Shown: positions 22,335 to 33,877 of the stretch, piece after piece
How the letters are laid out: every line of letters starts with the position of its first letter
Position numbering within the stretch: the first letter of the stretch is position 1
From: Scolanthus callimorphus
Lineage: Eukaryota; Cnidaria; Anthozoa; Actiniaria; Edwardsiidae
Assembly: GCA_033964015.1 (NCBI GenBank)
Contig: JAWWUD010000217.1
Coordinates: 1-64,000, forward strand
Reading direction: 5' to 3'
DNA length: 64,000 bases
Program-made: the position numbers and the translations under genes
Notes under the pieces: generated by a model
Seen by the model: the letters and a program-made list of their open reading frames with translations, nothing else
What the model was told of the DNA's origin: nothing
Database searches by the model: none

Positions 22335-22406
22335 ACTCACTAGGATTCTCAGTTCTATCAATCCTAAACGTCAGTCCAAAGACGGAGTTTCGGGACCTTC
22401 TATCAC

Positions 22407-22770
22407 CAAGAGTGGATTAACAAGAGTTAGAATCTTTCCTACTGTATTTGTCCACATTTACAGTCAGAAAAGTGTCTATTTTTAGATTTGAGTTTCACGC
22501 GCGAAAGTATTCGAATGCTCAGGCTCGAATGCTCGTATACCTAATACACAGCAAAATAGAGAATATCCTACCTTATCTTTGCGATTTTAACGGTTTTCCA
22601 TGATCTGCGATTTAATTTTAGGCTGGATCTCACAACTGTTCGCGTGGCGAGAAAGTGGGAACCCTGTGGATGACGAATTTTCGCGGGCATCCTAGTTCTA
22701 AAAATACACTTTTCTGACTGTGATTCGGGCGTACATAGTAAATATGGAAACTCTTGGTAATCCACTCTTG
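22407..22770. mobile_element. MITE with 7-bp TSD, copy 1
   Basis: Termini CAAGAGTGGATTAACAAGAG and CTCTTGGTAATCCACTCTTG, flanked by exact 7-bp repeats CTATCAC (22400-22406 and 22771-22777). It is about 90% like 61274-61640 in the opposite orientation, including TCTCGCCACGCGAACAGTT. Non-coding. Confidence 0.85.
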
Positions 22771-23536
22771 CTATCACTGGATGATTAATTTCAGCGCCTT
22801 CTCATGGCAGCAGGATTAGTCCCGGAACGAGATCGTGTTAATCATCTTCCTTGAATAATACGATTTCGCTCCGGGTGTAGAGCCTCTAAATTTTGGTTGT
22901 ACCAAAAATGGCAGCAAAGCAGTGCATTATGGGTAGGGTGCAAGAATAAATTACGGTTGCTTTAAAGAAAAAAAAAACATACCCGCACGATATCTGTTGC
23001 TCGGTATCCGAAATCGTCATAGTCGAAGCTGCAATTGAAATTAAAACATCTTCACGTCATCATCGGTCATCATCACCAATCGTCATCACATACAACAGCA
23101 ACATCATCTATGGCTGATGGACGTCACCGGGCCTTCCTTTTTTGAGATGTATGAGGTCTATTTTTCCATTAGAGGAGCAAATAAAACAAAAATCTCTTGA
23201 AACAATGAGTTTGTTTTGCAAAACAAAGTTGGCGGTCTCGGTGAAACGGGCCACCTGGCAGATTTTAATAGATTTGAATTCGCGGCCGCCATTTGGATAT
23301 AAGTGTATTGACTGTCAACAACAACAACAAGCTTTATTTATTTCCTGTTAGTATTACAGTATTTATTTAGTATTTTTGTTTTTACAGAAGTATGGGCTGG
23401 TTACCTCAAAATAACTAGATAGTTCATTACTGACACAACCAGTTTTTTAAATATAAATTTTGAAGGAAGTTTCTGGTCAAATAATACTATAAAACTTAAA
23501 CGGAAGAGAGAAGAGTAAAACTAGCAATTATATAAA

Positions 23537-23668
23537 CTAATTAGACGATTTTGCGACGGCAATACCACAAAATATTGACGGCTAGTTGAAAGAAAACATT
23601 TTCGAAACAATACGTGAAAATGTTATTCTAACGCCGTCAATATTTTGTCAATTGCTGTCACAAAATCG
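23537..23668. repeat. Hairpin of the ACGATTTTG family
   Basis: ACGATTTTGCGACGGCAATA with CCACAAAATATTGACGGC faces GCCGTCAATATTTTG and CACAAAATCGT. The same sequence forms the longer palindrome at 41488-41651, and pieces recur at 24443-24480 and 41166-41195. Confidence 0.7.
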
Positions 23669-24079
23669 TCATTTGTTTTGTATCGCGATTTTTTCATTTT
23701 TTATAAGAAATCTAGAGAAACACGACTTATTTGTTTGATTAAAATCACAATTCTTCTTATAAGCGCGCGCGGTCTCACTCAATCACAACAGTTTTCCACG
23801 TGCTCAAGCACGTTTCTCTTTACGTATTTTTTCCAGCAAGAAACTTTCTTCCCATCCAGCTGACTCTGGCTCTCAAATTAGCAATCAGGACGCCTTTTTG
23901 TTGCATCGCCAACGTTCCAAACAGATGTAAAAAAGTATTGCAAATGGGCATAATCTCCTCAGAAAAACTTGCCTTAGATTGTAGATCTTAGATTGGGTTT
24001 GACATTGATGATTAAATCTAGTTTTGGCTTCTCAAAAATGCGAAAATCTCTCGCTAGACTAGGGACGTTTCGTTTTGAC

Positions 24080-24312
24080 CATTCTCTTACCCAGAGCTCC
24101 CCAGCTCGCCTCCTCGCGGGGGAGGCTCTGGTGGCAGCCAATTCATACAACCCGTTGAGAGAAAGATGATTCTGCGCATGCACCAACGTTCAAAACCAGC
24201 CAATTTGCCAAGATCCTCAAATCATCCCCTCTACTAACTATGCTCAAATGGATCTTCCAGAGCCTCCCCTGCGAGCAGACGAGCTGGTATGGGAGCTCTG
24301 GGTACGAGAATG
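24080..24312. mobile_element. Palindromic MITE with 8-9-bp TSD
   Basis: CATTCTCTTACCCAGAGCTC (24080 on) faces GAGCTCTGGGTACGAGAATG (to 24312). Inner arms GCCTCCTCGCGGGGGAGGCT and AGCCTCCCCTGCGAGCAGAC are also mirrored. The flanks are CGTTTTGAC (24071-24079) and CGTTTGAC (24313-24320), identical apart from one T in a T run. Confidence 0.75.
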
Positions 24313-24504
24313 CGTTTGACACACAATCCTTTGCGCACCGTGAGATGAGATCATCTGGATGAAGGTAGCTACACGTTATTTTTAACTATGAAAAGAAAGA
24401 CAAATTTCGGCGAAACATTTTTTAATTTCGTTAGCTCGCTTCAAGCCGTCAATACCCCACAAACTATTGACGGCTGACTAACAAAACAAAGTGGCAGGGT
24501 GAAT

Positions 24505-24955
24505 CGCGATACTGGAGTATTTTGTGAGGTTTTTGATACTGATACTGTAGTTATATGTCACGTTTTTTTAGCTGATACTGAGTTATAAAGTTAATAGCTG
24601 ATACTGGAATTTATGTTTTTTTGGCGGCTGATACTGGAGTTATATGTCAGTTTTTTTGGCTGATACTGGAGTTATATGTCAGGTTGTTTGGCTGATACTG
24701 GAGTTATATGCAAGTTTTTTTGGCTGATACCGAGTTATAAGGTCTTTTGGCTGATAGTGGAGTTTATGTCAGGTTTTTGTTGGATGATACTGGAGCTACA
24801 TGTCAGGTTTTTTGGCTGATACTGGAGTTATCTGCCAGGTTGTTTTGGCTGATACTAGAGTTATATGTCAGGTTGTTTGGGCTTATACTGGAGTTATATG
24901 TCAGGTTTTTGGCTGATACTAGAGTTATATGTCAGGTTTTTGGCTGATACAAAGA
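24505..24955 (-). repeat. Minisatellite at the 3' end of methyltransferase copy 2
   Basis: About 14 units of a 25-35-bp motif read on the plus strand as GGCTGATACTGGAGTTATAT followed by GTCAGGTTTTT. It is the reverse complement of the array after copies 1 and 3. It begins inside the last codons of copy 2. Confidence 0.9.
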
Positions 24956-25703
24956 ATAAGACTTTCTCATCCGTAAGAGCATCGGGCGAGTCAGACGGCT
25001 GGGATGTGTAATGATCACTTTCAAACCCGCGTATTCCATAGCTTCCATCAGTAACTCTTTCGTGATGTATACAGAAGGATATTTCTCATCTCCGGCACGG
25101 TAATAAGTAGCTTCTCCTGCACCGGAATAGATAAAATATCCACCAGGTCTAACGAGCGCAGCCAGTTTATAGATGGCGTCTTTGAATTCGTCATTCTTCT
25201 GGGAGCAGTTTTCAATGCAATAATTCGTGGATACCACATCATAGGGAGGGTACAACTCGTTTGGTAGACTTGTCATGTCCATGATGTCTTGTCCATGGAT
25301 GTCACAATGCACAACAGCTCGGATTTTCTCTCGGATCTCGTCTGACGCTTGGGAACTTGGTCTTCTCCTTTGCCTTCAAGCTCTGTCACTGCGTGCTTCA
25401 AAATGGGCCTCCAATCGAACGCTCCATCTTCCTTCTTTATCCAGGAATTGACGGCTTGAAGGCAACCAGAATCGTAGTCACAGAAGACAGCGTGCTTGAG
25501 CTGCGGAGCGGCGCTTATAAGAGGATAAATACATGGTCCTCCTCCAAACTCGAGAAATGTTAGATTCTTGTCTTGCATTCCTTGCCAAAACCGGTGAATC
25601 TCTTTTAGGGTGAAGCGAGAAAACCAATGAAAGGCTCACATAACCATGAATCTAGATAACTGGCTGGAGAATCAAAATACTTGCTGTCCTTGTTAGAGTT
25701 CAT
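24936..25703 (-). pseudogene. NNMT/PNMT-like methyltransferase copy 2, frameshifted
   Basis: The best-preserved C-terminal half of the three copies: VHCDIHGQDIMDM, PPYDVVSTNYCIENC, the strand GGYFIYSGAGEATYYRAGDE and VYITKELLMEAMEYAGLKV are in one frame (25312 to 24936). The N-terminal half (25578 to about 25340) has LTFLEFGGGPCIYPLISAAP, the SAM-binding loop, then the acidic CDYDSG and a GAFDWRP motif as in NNMT. The frames are separated by loss of one A (CGTCAGACGAG against CGTCAAGACGAG in copy 3). Another shift near 25610 cuts off the first 35 residues, which start at ATG 25703. It lacks the shift after GGYFI seen in copies 1 and 3, so it may represent the ancestral form. Confidence 0.85.
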
Positions 25704-25709
25704 TCTTGC

Positions 25710-27530
25710 GAAGAGAAACAGGTTGTGCTTGGCTTTCCCTGGGAAACCGGAATGGGAAAATGTTAGATTTAGCTCAAGACGAAACTGTAGTCTGAACGGT
25801 CAGGTATTCAGAGCAAATTTCAGATGAATTTGTTTGCAATAACGTTCTTTGGCATTTAAAAAATTATGTAGGAAACGGGAACCTCCATAGAACGCGCGTT
25901 TTAATTGGTTTGCTATCTCGGAATTCGTAGAAATCCAATCGCATCTATCACGAATCGTAAAGACTAAATGTAATCAAAAGAAACATGGAATACAAAAAGA
26001 ATAAAAAATCCTCTAAATAGTCTTCTGATTTTATAAGATCACTAATGATTTCGATTTTGACAACTGCCTAATAATACTATACGAAGCCCGAAGCCAACAG
26101 CAATATTTCAACGAATGCTGCGTGCCGAAGTGATTATCTTTAAAATAACTAATCTTATTTTCTCTCCTAGCATAATATTGGCAAAAAGTTCAAATTAGAT
26201 TGCTAATCAGGGTTTGGTTTTGATTATTGTCAGATTTTCAAAAGAAATCACAATAATTAATAAAGTTGTAAATTTGACAGCTTTTCATTGGCTGCAGAAT
26301 TAATAGGATAATCATAGGGAATCAGTATTGTTGATGAAGTTGACAGGTTTGACAGTGTTTATTGTTTGCCAATGTCAGATAGTCAAGGGATAACTGCGTT
26401 GAATGAGATAGGCGGAACGAATATATAATTGCTTTGAAAGTTTATTGTGCAATTTGAATCAATTGTAAAATAAATAAAGAAGGCTGTAGATTGTCAGATT
26501 TGCATTGGCTCTCTATTGTTTTAAAGCAACTTGCCTGGGCTAGAATTAATTCGTTGCTCAACATTGGTGGATTGACCGGCCGATAAATGCAGAGCGATTC
26601 GGATGATGAAGGAATTTTCCTGACGCAGTGCTCTTTCAGGGAGAAACGCTGCGTAATGCAGAGGCGATAGTAGATATGGTAAGTTATTTTGCCAATCTTG
26701 TATTTTCGAACGTAAATGATTCACGACTGCATAGATTAGAACTAATACCTCTATTTCAGTGTTCCAAATGTGCGGCTTTAAAATTTGACTAGACTTGCAA
26801 TCATCAAGTTGTACACTTTCACGAAACTTAGAATGACAAGCTTTCCATAACAAATAGGTTCTCCAATCTTTCAAGTTTTTAAAGAGTTTTTTTTAATATT
26901 AAACCTGGCTGTTGCAGTTTTGCCGGCCGCTTTCCTGACAAGAAAATCAAAAATGGTTCAAATCTCAATCCAATCCCATCCTCTTGATGACAGATCAAAA
27001 TAGCCTATAATGTTCTTTATCTAACAGCTGAATGCTTTTTAAAAAAATCTGGGACATTATTTTGGTTACTCCGGACAACTTAAATGTGTTTTGACGTACA
27101 GTTCTAGTGCTAATTTTCTGTTCACGATGGACACAAATTAAGCGTGCGAGAGTCCCTCTCCCAACACAATCTTTTGTTAAAAAAACAACTAATAGTTGTC
27201 CTTTCCACCAGATTCCGCGTACCCATCTCAAACTTGGAGAGTGTCGCAAGTTTGAAGAAGGCTGGGTTTCCGATGCCAAAATGAGAAAGCGGAGGTGGAG
27301 TCTCAGGGTGTTCGAAGAATGCCGTGTCTCGAGGAACAAGGCGGTAGTGATGGATCCATCTAGTAGCGAGCCGTAAAAGAGCTCAAAACAAGAAATTAAA
27401 ACTATGTTCTTGAATGCGTCATCAGTGTTATTACTTCTTTCGCAAGAAGTGATAACTGATCTTATTTAAATTCTATAAGTTCTTTTTCTGTATTATGTTG
27501 ATGAAAACCAAAATCTAAGTGTCTTAGAAA
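25710..27530. other. Region without a supported gene
   Basis: AT-rich sequence. A 117-codon minus-strand open frame (26874-26521) has no recognisable family and no supporting features. No repeat structure stands out. Confidence 0.4.
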
Positions 27531-27545
27531 GATCGGTCTTTTTGC

Positions 27546-27715
27546 TAGTAGAGAAATTATTAGGGGTAATCTCTTTTACTCGCAAAATAGACACACTGCA
27601 ATATTTTAATAATGCTGTCGTTTCCAAATCCAGACAGCATTATTAAAAAATATGGCAGTGTGTCCATTTAGCGAGTATAAGAAATTAGCCCTGATAATTT
27701 CCCTGCTGACAAAGA
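27546..27715. repeat. 170-bp hairpin
   Basis: GAGAAATTATTAGGGGTAAT, CGCAAAATAGACACACTGC and AATAATGCTGTC are mirrored in the second half (GACAGCATTATT, GCAGTGTGTCCATTTAGCG, TTAGCCCTGATAATTTC). Small fold-back. Confidence 0.7.
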
Positions 27716-28449
27716 AAGCCGCTCCCGTTTTTTGCTGAGACACTTCACGGCTGTTCAAGAGCTCTCTGAGCGGACTTTTAGTTAGTGATCACTGGAGCGC
27801 GCAATTTATGCAAAACTGTTCCATTTCATATCATGCAAGAAGCACAGGAAGAAATGAAATGTACAGAGATAAAAAGCTTCAGTGATATGGTTCAAGAAAA
27901 TAAATTCGTATCGCAAAATTAGTGTAAATAAAGCGGTTTTCAATGACATTTAAAACTACGGACGCCAAGGCGTTGAAGCGTAATAAAATTTTTATAATGA
28001 GGTTTTAAATTAGGAAATTTAGAGAGCCCACAAAGCACATAACGTTCGAAACCTTTGTTTCACGCTACTTTCTTAAAGCGCGGATTTAAAAATTCTAGTG
28101 CGAAAACGTGATTTTTCCAGCTTAATAGACCTAATGTATGATATTCTTTCATGTTTGTGGAAACATCGAGCATAGTCTGCGCTTGCTAGGAATTCGTGAT
28201 TTCGGATACTTGAATTTCAAACTAAACTACGCAATTAATTCAACAAAATGTTTCTCACTGACGTTCTGTTATTCATTGTTAAACCACATTTGCGCATTGG
28301 CCTTGAAACATCGTACCATGCGAGACGGCTCGTGAAATTACAAACGGTTTAGATATATCACTCGTGGTATTTATGCCAAATATCACTACAAACCATGCTA
28401 TTACCTATACAAATCTCACTCGTCTTTTGCCAATCAACGCGCGCGTAAG

Positions 28450-29795
28450 AATTCTTGGGTTTCAATCACGTGACTTTTGCGCGTAATTTTGCTTCCGGTC
28501 TGAATCAGCTGGAGGTCAAGATGAAGAAGTTTTCTGAAGTTCACGAGCAAAACTTCAAATTTAGTAGCTACATTTTCTAGAAAATCACAACTATAAATGA
28601 ACCTGATTCGTATTTAAAATTAATCGTAGTGTAAATACAAATTTGTAGCGATTAGCTTTTCTAGACAGTTCAACTGTGGTAAATGAGTAAAACTTTACAA
28701 ACTGGCTGATATTTTATGCAGCGTTTTTTCAAAGCTTGATTTTTCACTCATTTGGCGCAAAAAAAAAAATAATTGTAATGTAAAATAGTTATGTAATAGG
28801 GTTGAGAAACATTTATATGCTCCTTCTGTTCTTGTTTCTGGACGAAAGACCTAAGAAACAGAAGTTTGAAAAACAAGTTAAGTACTTGATTGTGTTTTTT
28901 GTCAAACGGAACTCAGAAAATCGACCCGGCTAGCTCTGTTGCATACAGTTTTCCCCATACTGCAAAACAATTTTCCACATAAACAAGATTCAATTCTCAA
29001 TAAGCTTACATGTAGGTGACAAATTTCTGTAGTTTCTAAAGTATGTTTTTACAAAATACCTAAATTTTTACTCTTTCAAAGTTGTGTTTCAGTCAGCTCA
29101 ACGCAACGACAAAACTCACTTTGAAATGAAACAAAAACTTGACCAAACTTTAGTCAATGAAAAACAAATTGTATACACACGACTGGGAAAAAGAATCGAA
29201 AAGTCCATGGCGACCTAGAATAAATAAGTAAATCCCTGAGTAATATAAATCCCGGAGATTTTGCTGGGTTTTCGGACTCCTTGTAAGTTAAAATGTTTGA
29301 CAAACTTTTATTTTTGCCTACCTGCTCGGATTTTGAAGCGAACTTCATGTGATTTATCCGTGTATCAAATGAGAAACCAATTCATCTCATAGTCCTGGTG
29401 TTTTGTGTAAATCCTTTATGATTCCCTAATCCATCCGTAGCTACCAAACTCATTTAAACTGAACTTCAAATACATATTTCATGAATCACGTTCACTGGCG
29501 ACAACAAGTTCTCGAGGCCACGGCGCTTTTCGGCTGCATTTCTGGAGTCGTTTGGACCATTTCGATTGTTTTCAGAGTTTGTATTGCTTGCCTGTCTGTT
29601 TGGGCAATCTAAAGACATCTGTTTATCTGTTACCCAACTTGTAGAATGCGAAACAATGCGAGGAGCTAACATTTTCACAGTTTTCCATCTCGAAAAGCAC
29701 TGCAGGCACGGGCCAGGCACGGACGTTTAACCTCCAGCTGAATTTTTAATGAGGCTCTAAAAAGCGGATGTGACGTCATATGAAACCCAAGAATT
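28450..29795. mobile_element. 1.35-kb TIR-bounded segment
   Basis: AATTCTTGGGTTTCAATCAC then GTGAC (28450 on) faces GTGACGTCATATGAAACCCA then AGAATT (to 29795). TCAGCTGGAGG and CCTCCAGCTGA are also mirrored. No transposase and no clear TSD, so either a non-autonomous element or a fold-back with a long unique loop. Confidence 0.55.
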
Positions 29796-29802
29796 GAGCT
29801 AT

Positions 29803-30390
29803 GGGATTCTATAGGATTATTCAAAGCTTCAGGAGGCTAGATTCCGCTAAGAAAATAGCACGAAAAAAGCGATATCGCACGAGTCGCGCAGAGACGAGGG
29901 CGATATCGTCTTTTTGAGTGCTATTTTCGGCGGAATCTACCGATTGAACGCTTTGAATATACTTGAATCCTATGATATCTCGTCCTCAATTTACACAAAA
30001 AATAGATATCATAGGATTCTATAGGATCATTCGAAGCTTCAGGAGGCTAGATTCCGCTAAGAAAAATAGCACGAAAAGAGCGATATCGCGCGAGTCGCGC
30101 AGCGACGAGGGCGACATCGCCTTTTTGAGTGCTATTTTCGGCGGAATCTACCGACTGAACGCTTTGAATATACTTGAATCCTATGATATCTCGTCCTCAA
30201 TTTACACAAAAAAGAGATATCATAGGATTCTATAGGATCATTCAAAGCTTCAGGAGGTAAGATTCCGTTAAGAAAATAGCACGAAAAGAGCGATATCGCC
30301 TTTTTGAGTGCTATTTTTGGCGGAGACTTTGGATATACTTGAATCGTATGATATCTCGTCCTCAATTTCCACAAAAAGAGATATCATTGA
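29803..30390. repeat. Tandem array of about 200-bp palindromic units
   Basis: Three units, the third shorter, each from ATAGGATTCTATAGGAT through TTCAGGAGGCTAGATTCCGC to GCTTTGAATATACTTGAATC and CTATGATATCTC. Each unit is itself an inverted repeat with GCGATATCGC cores. A fourth, separate copy is at 32322-32545. Confidence 0.85.
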
Positions 30391-30394
30391 TCAT

Positions 30395-31235
30395 TCCAGA
30401 CCCCCAGCGTGAATTATCCTACAGAAACAAGCTCTTCAAAAAACATCGTAAAAAATCCATCACCGCACCATCTACTTGGGAAGCGTACAAGAAATAGTTC
30501 ATAGGCGATTAGTGTATAAATATGTAAATAAACTAGAAGTAATCGGAGATTAGTAAGTGCGCTCGTGGTTAAATCTTTTTCCGCTAACCTGATCTATACA
30601 GCAAGCAACCTTGCATATATACACTACTGTAAGGTTCTTATGAAACAGCTATCAAATTTCAGCCTGACTTTCTCGTGTTCTTAAGCCATTGTTCTTACAA
30701 TGCGGGTGTTACTTGTTACTGTATCAATCTACAGAAACATTGATTACCTCTATCCTCTATGTCCAATATTCTTGAGTTGTTAGAGTAAATTCAGTAAATT
30801 CTATAGCAAGAACCTTGTTTCTATTCTGAAATGTTCGTCAGAACTCTTCATACTTCAGATACTTGTTCAGAAATCAAATCGCTGTAATGAGACATAGTCA
30901 ACCATTCGTATTATTTACGTTCAAAGTCGAACAGATTCCAGTATATGTGCCGAAGCAGTCGGTGTCTAGTTTTCGTAGGCAATATATTTGTCAAGTATCA
31001 CACTGTAGACTGAGAGAAGTTTCGATCAACGATTCTGAAAGCAGTCCGATGTTGACAGAACACACGTGGGTTGCACAGTTCTGTCTCGCGTAAATTTCAT
31101 CGTTTGTTTACTAGAAAATACAGCACTAAACAGCTTCCTGACGTCCAGATAAGTAGCTTCGTCCATTTTTTCTTTCTGTATATTGTCAACAAATCACCAG
31201 ATCCAAAAATCCAGCCACGGTGGAGATCGAGAAAG
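30395..31235. other. Region without a supported gene
   Basis: No conserved open frame, RNA gene or repeat was recognised. Confidence 0.4.
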
Positions 31236-31239
31236 CAGT

Positions 31240-31725
31240 CTAGGGTCAGACAAATTATGCTCGTAAATTTGACCACTATGTTTTTTAGCGTCACCCTTAA
31301 AACCTTCCCATAATGCCGAAAATTATGCTCGTGTCGGACCATTATGCTCGTGTGATGCTGGTAAATATTTCTCCTTTGACCCCACCCAAACGAGAAACGA
31401 GTCCTCAAAGCTTTTTTACTTTTTTAACTCACAAAAGGCAAAAGGCCGGTGATCTAACATGTCTAGGAGAATTAACCAAGCCTCTTGGCCAAGAACGAAG
31501 CCTTAGAAAGACCAGAATAATCAGGCAGAGTCAAATTCAAAGCCCAATTCGATATTTTTTCTTACATTTTCAATGAAAATAGGGAAATATTTTAATAACT
31601 TTAAAGTTTGTAGCATTATGCTAAAATTATGTTGAAAATTCGGCCATTATGCCAGCATTATGCTCGATGCTCTGACTATGCCATTATGCTAAAAATTATG
31701 CCGGCATAATGTGTCTGACCCTGGA
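31240..31725. mobile_element. hAT-like MITE
   Basis: AGGGTCAGACAAATTATGC at the left faces GCATAATGTGTCTGACCCT at the right. Multiple ATTATGCTCG subterminal repeats. The CAGGG-type terminus suggests hAT. The flanks (AAAGCA on both sides) suggest a degraded duplication. Confidence 0.65.
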
Positions 31726-31969
31726 AAGCACGAAACAAACATGAACTCGTTTTATTTGTCCCACACGTGAGCGGGAAAATTACATTACGTCATAAATTAT
31801 ACCACAATGCGCGCGTTTCTCGAATTCTGATTGGCTCTCAGCCATGGGTACATAAGAGGACATACCACGGAACGCGCCATCATAAGCGCGCGCGCTAAAA
31901 AGAACCAACGAAAACACCGTTTGGCTGCGCGCGCGCTGCTTTTGCCTTTTTATTTTTGCCTTTTTGTTG

Positions 31970-32162
31970 TGGTATAAAACAAATGTCCTCTGATTTTCCG
32001 TGGTATGTCCTCTTATATACCACGGAATGACGTAATAAAGTGGTCAAAATGTACTGCGGACCCACTCGGCTGCGCCTCGTGAGTCCACAACATTTGACCA
32101 CTTTATTACGTCATTCCGTGGTATATAAGAGGACATACCACGGAAAATCAGAGGACATTTGT
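31970..32162. repeat. Nearly perfect 190-bp palindrome
   Basis: AACAAATGTCCTCTGATTTT, CCGTGGTATGTCCTCTTATA and GACGTAATAAAGTGGTCAAA are exactly mirrored around about 32066. Part of the arm (GAGGACATACCACGGAA) also occurs at 31856-31873. No TSD found. Confidence 0.85.
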
Positions 32163-32321
32163 TAAACAACTCACAAACCAGTTAATCTGGTCGTTCGCAA
32201 CATCAAGTCGAGGCTATTTCAGTCCCCAACATCTCAGCTCAAAACGCTACAGCATCCATGCCCACGCGACGAGATTAGAATGCGCTCGTAGAACTCGCAC
32301 AATAAATTAATAAATAATCAA

Positions 32322-32545
32322 TGAATCATATGATTCTATACGATTATTCAAGGCTTCAGGAGGCTAGATTTCGCCAAGAAAATGGCACAAAAAAAGCGAT
32401 ATCGCGCGTGTCGCGCAGCGACGAAGGAAATATCGCCTTTGTGAGTGCTATTTCGGCCTTTGAATATGGTACTTGAACCGTATGATATCTCATCCTCAAT
32501 TTCCACAAAAAAGAGATATCATACGATTCTATACGTTATCGGCAG
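32322..32545. repeat. Dispersed copy of the 200-bp palindromic unit
   Basis: Same sequence as the units at 29803-30390 (TTCAGGAGGCTAGATTTCGC, GCGATATCGC, GTATGATATCTCATCCTCAA). Its tip reads ATACGATTCTATACG. Confidence 0.8.
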
Positions 32546-32899
32546 GACAATATTATTTTAAGACATTTAAATGAGCGGGTAATATCTACCAAAGGAGTCA
32601 CACTCCTGGTCCGCATTAATAGTATCTGAAATAGTAAAATAGCTGAGCTGTCAAACATTTCCGTATCAGTTATCGTCGACCTGAAATTATAGTCTAGCCC
32701 CTTGAGGGTAACCAGATACCTAACACTGGCATCCGCAGATAGTAGGAATCTAGTAAGATTTACAGGTTATATGTAGCCTTTCTTCGCGAGGGGAGACGAT
32801 TAAACTTTGCTACCTTGCCCAATTCAAAACTTTGCTACCTCCCTTTCTTACAATAAAAACAAAATTACTCGAAGAATCATTAAGCATTAGATGTGACAT

Positions 32900-33662
32900 T
32901 TTTAGCGGATCTCCCGCGCGAAGGCGCCAGCGTAGCGGAGCCCCATAGCTACATACTAGCCTGCTTGCAGGCGGTACTGGGTGTTTTTATCGCGGAAAAA
33001 CCCGGTCCGATCGCTGTTCGGGCGCCATCTTGGAATTTTGAGGCGAGCGGTCCCGGGGGACCGGATAAAAACACCCAGTACCGCCTGCAAGCAGGCTACT
33101 ACATACAGGAGGGAAAAGATAACAGAAAAGTGTATATGCATCGACCTCTTTTTTCATGGACGTCCGGTTTAACTACTTCCGTTCGTGTGTCCGTCGTCGC
33201 ACGGGCAACCCATGACCAGTTTTATAGCGGGAAGGGATGAACTTCAGACAACCAAACTTGGGTGAAGTTGTCTAAGTTGCAAGGGGGATGCAACGGCAAG
33301 GTCACGTGGTATGACGTCATAAAACGAAAAAAAGGTATACATTTTGGGAAGGGTTAAACCTCAGAGAACCAAACTGGGTGACATTATCTAAGGTGACAAG
33401 GGGGAGCAACTGTGGGATTACGTGATATAACGTCATCGATGACGTCATCAAACGAGAAAAGGTTTATATCTTTGGAAGGGAGTGAACCTCAGACAACCAA
33501 AACTTGGGTGAAGTTGCTTATGTGGCAAGGGGGTGCAACGGGCGTGGTCACGTGGTATGACGGTGACAGGCTATGTACAATAGCAACCTTCTAAGTGTGT
33601 CATCAACACAGTGGAATATGTAACCGGAAGCTCCGCTTTTAGCCAGTGGCTAAATCTATATA
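32900..33662 (+). mobile_element. Helentron-like element with CRE-type core, copy 1
   Basis: Left end TAGCGGATCTC and right end GAAGCTCCGCTTTTAGCC form short subterminal inverted repeats. The right end carries the 17-bp hairpin TTTAGCCAGTGGCTAAA (33638-33654) and then CTATATATA, identical to the right end of the element at 52218-54205. The core (33240-33560) has about three diverged units of the CRE-bearing minisatellite. Subterminal inverted repeats, a core minisatellite and a terminal hairpin match the plan of non-autonomous Helentrons (HINE/DINE/Pearl type). No Rep/helicase is present. Confidence 0.6.
32957..33103. repeat. 147-bp palindrome inside the Helentron-like element
   Basis: TAGCCTGCTTGCAGGCGGTA then CTGGGTGTTTTTATC (32957 on) is mirrored exactly at the right end (to 33103). 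It looks like a nested MITE. Confidence 0.8.
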
Positions 33663-33877
33663 TAGCATTTAATTTATTTCTCATTCTATTTGACGAAACT
33701 TTCTTTTCTTTTCATAGGATATCTATTTTGAAGATTTCTTACTAGCGAAGTTGTTGACGTTTCTGGTATTTCGCCAGCGACGTGAAGAAACAGTATTGCT
33801 TATTGTCACGCTAGACTACATTTTCCGCTCCAGCCTGGCATTTACAAGGTCAACAACGAGAAAGAAACAAATCAAGG

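Noticed and set aside
26521..26874. 117-codon minus-strand frame
   Set aside because: No recognisable domain, no splice or poly(A) context. Length is within chance for a 64-kb AT-rich window.
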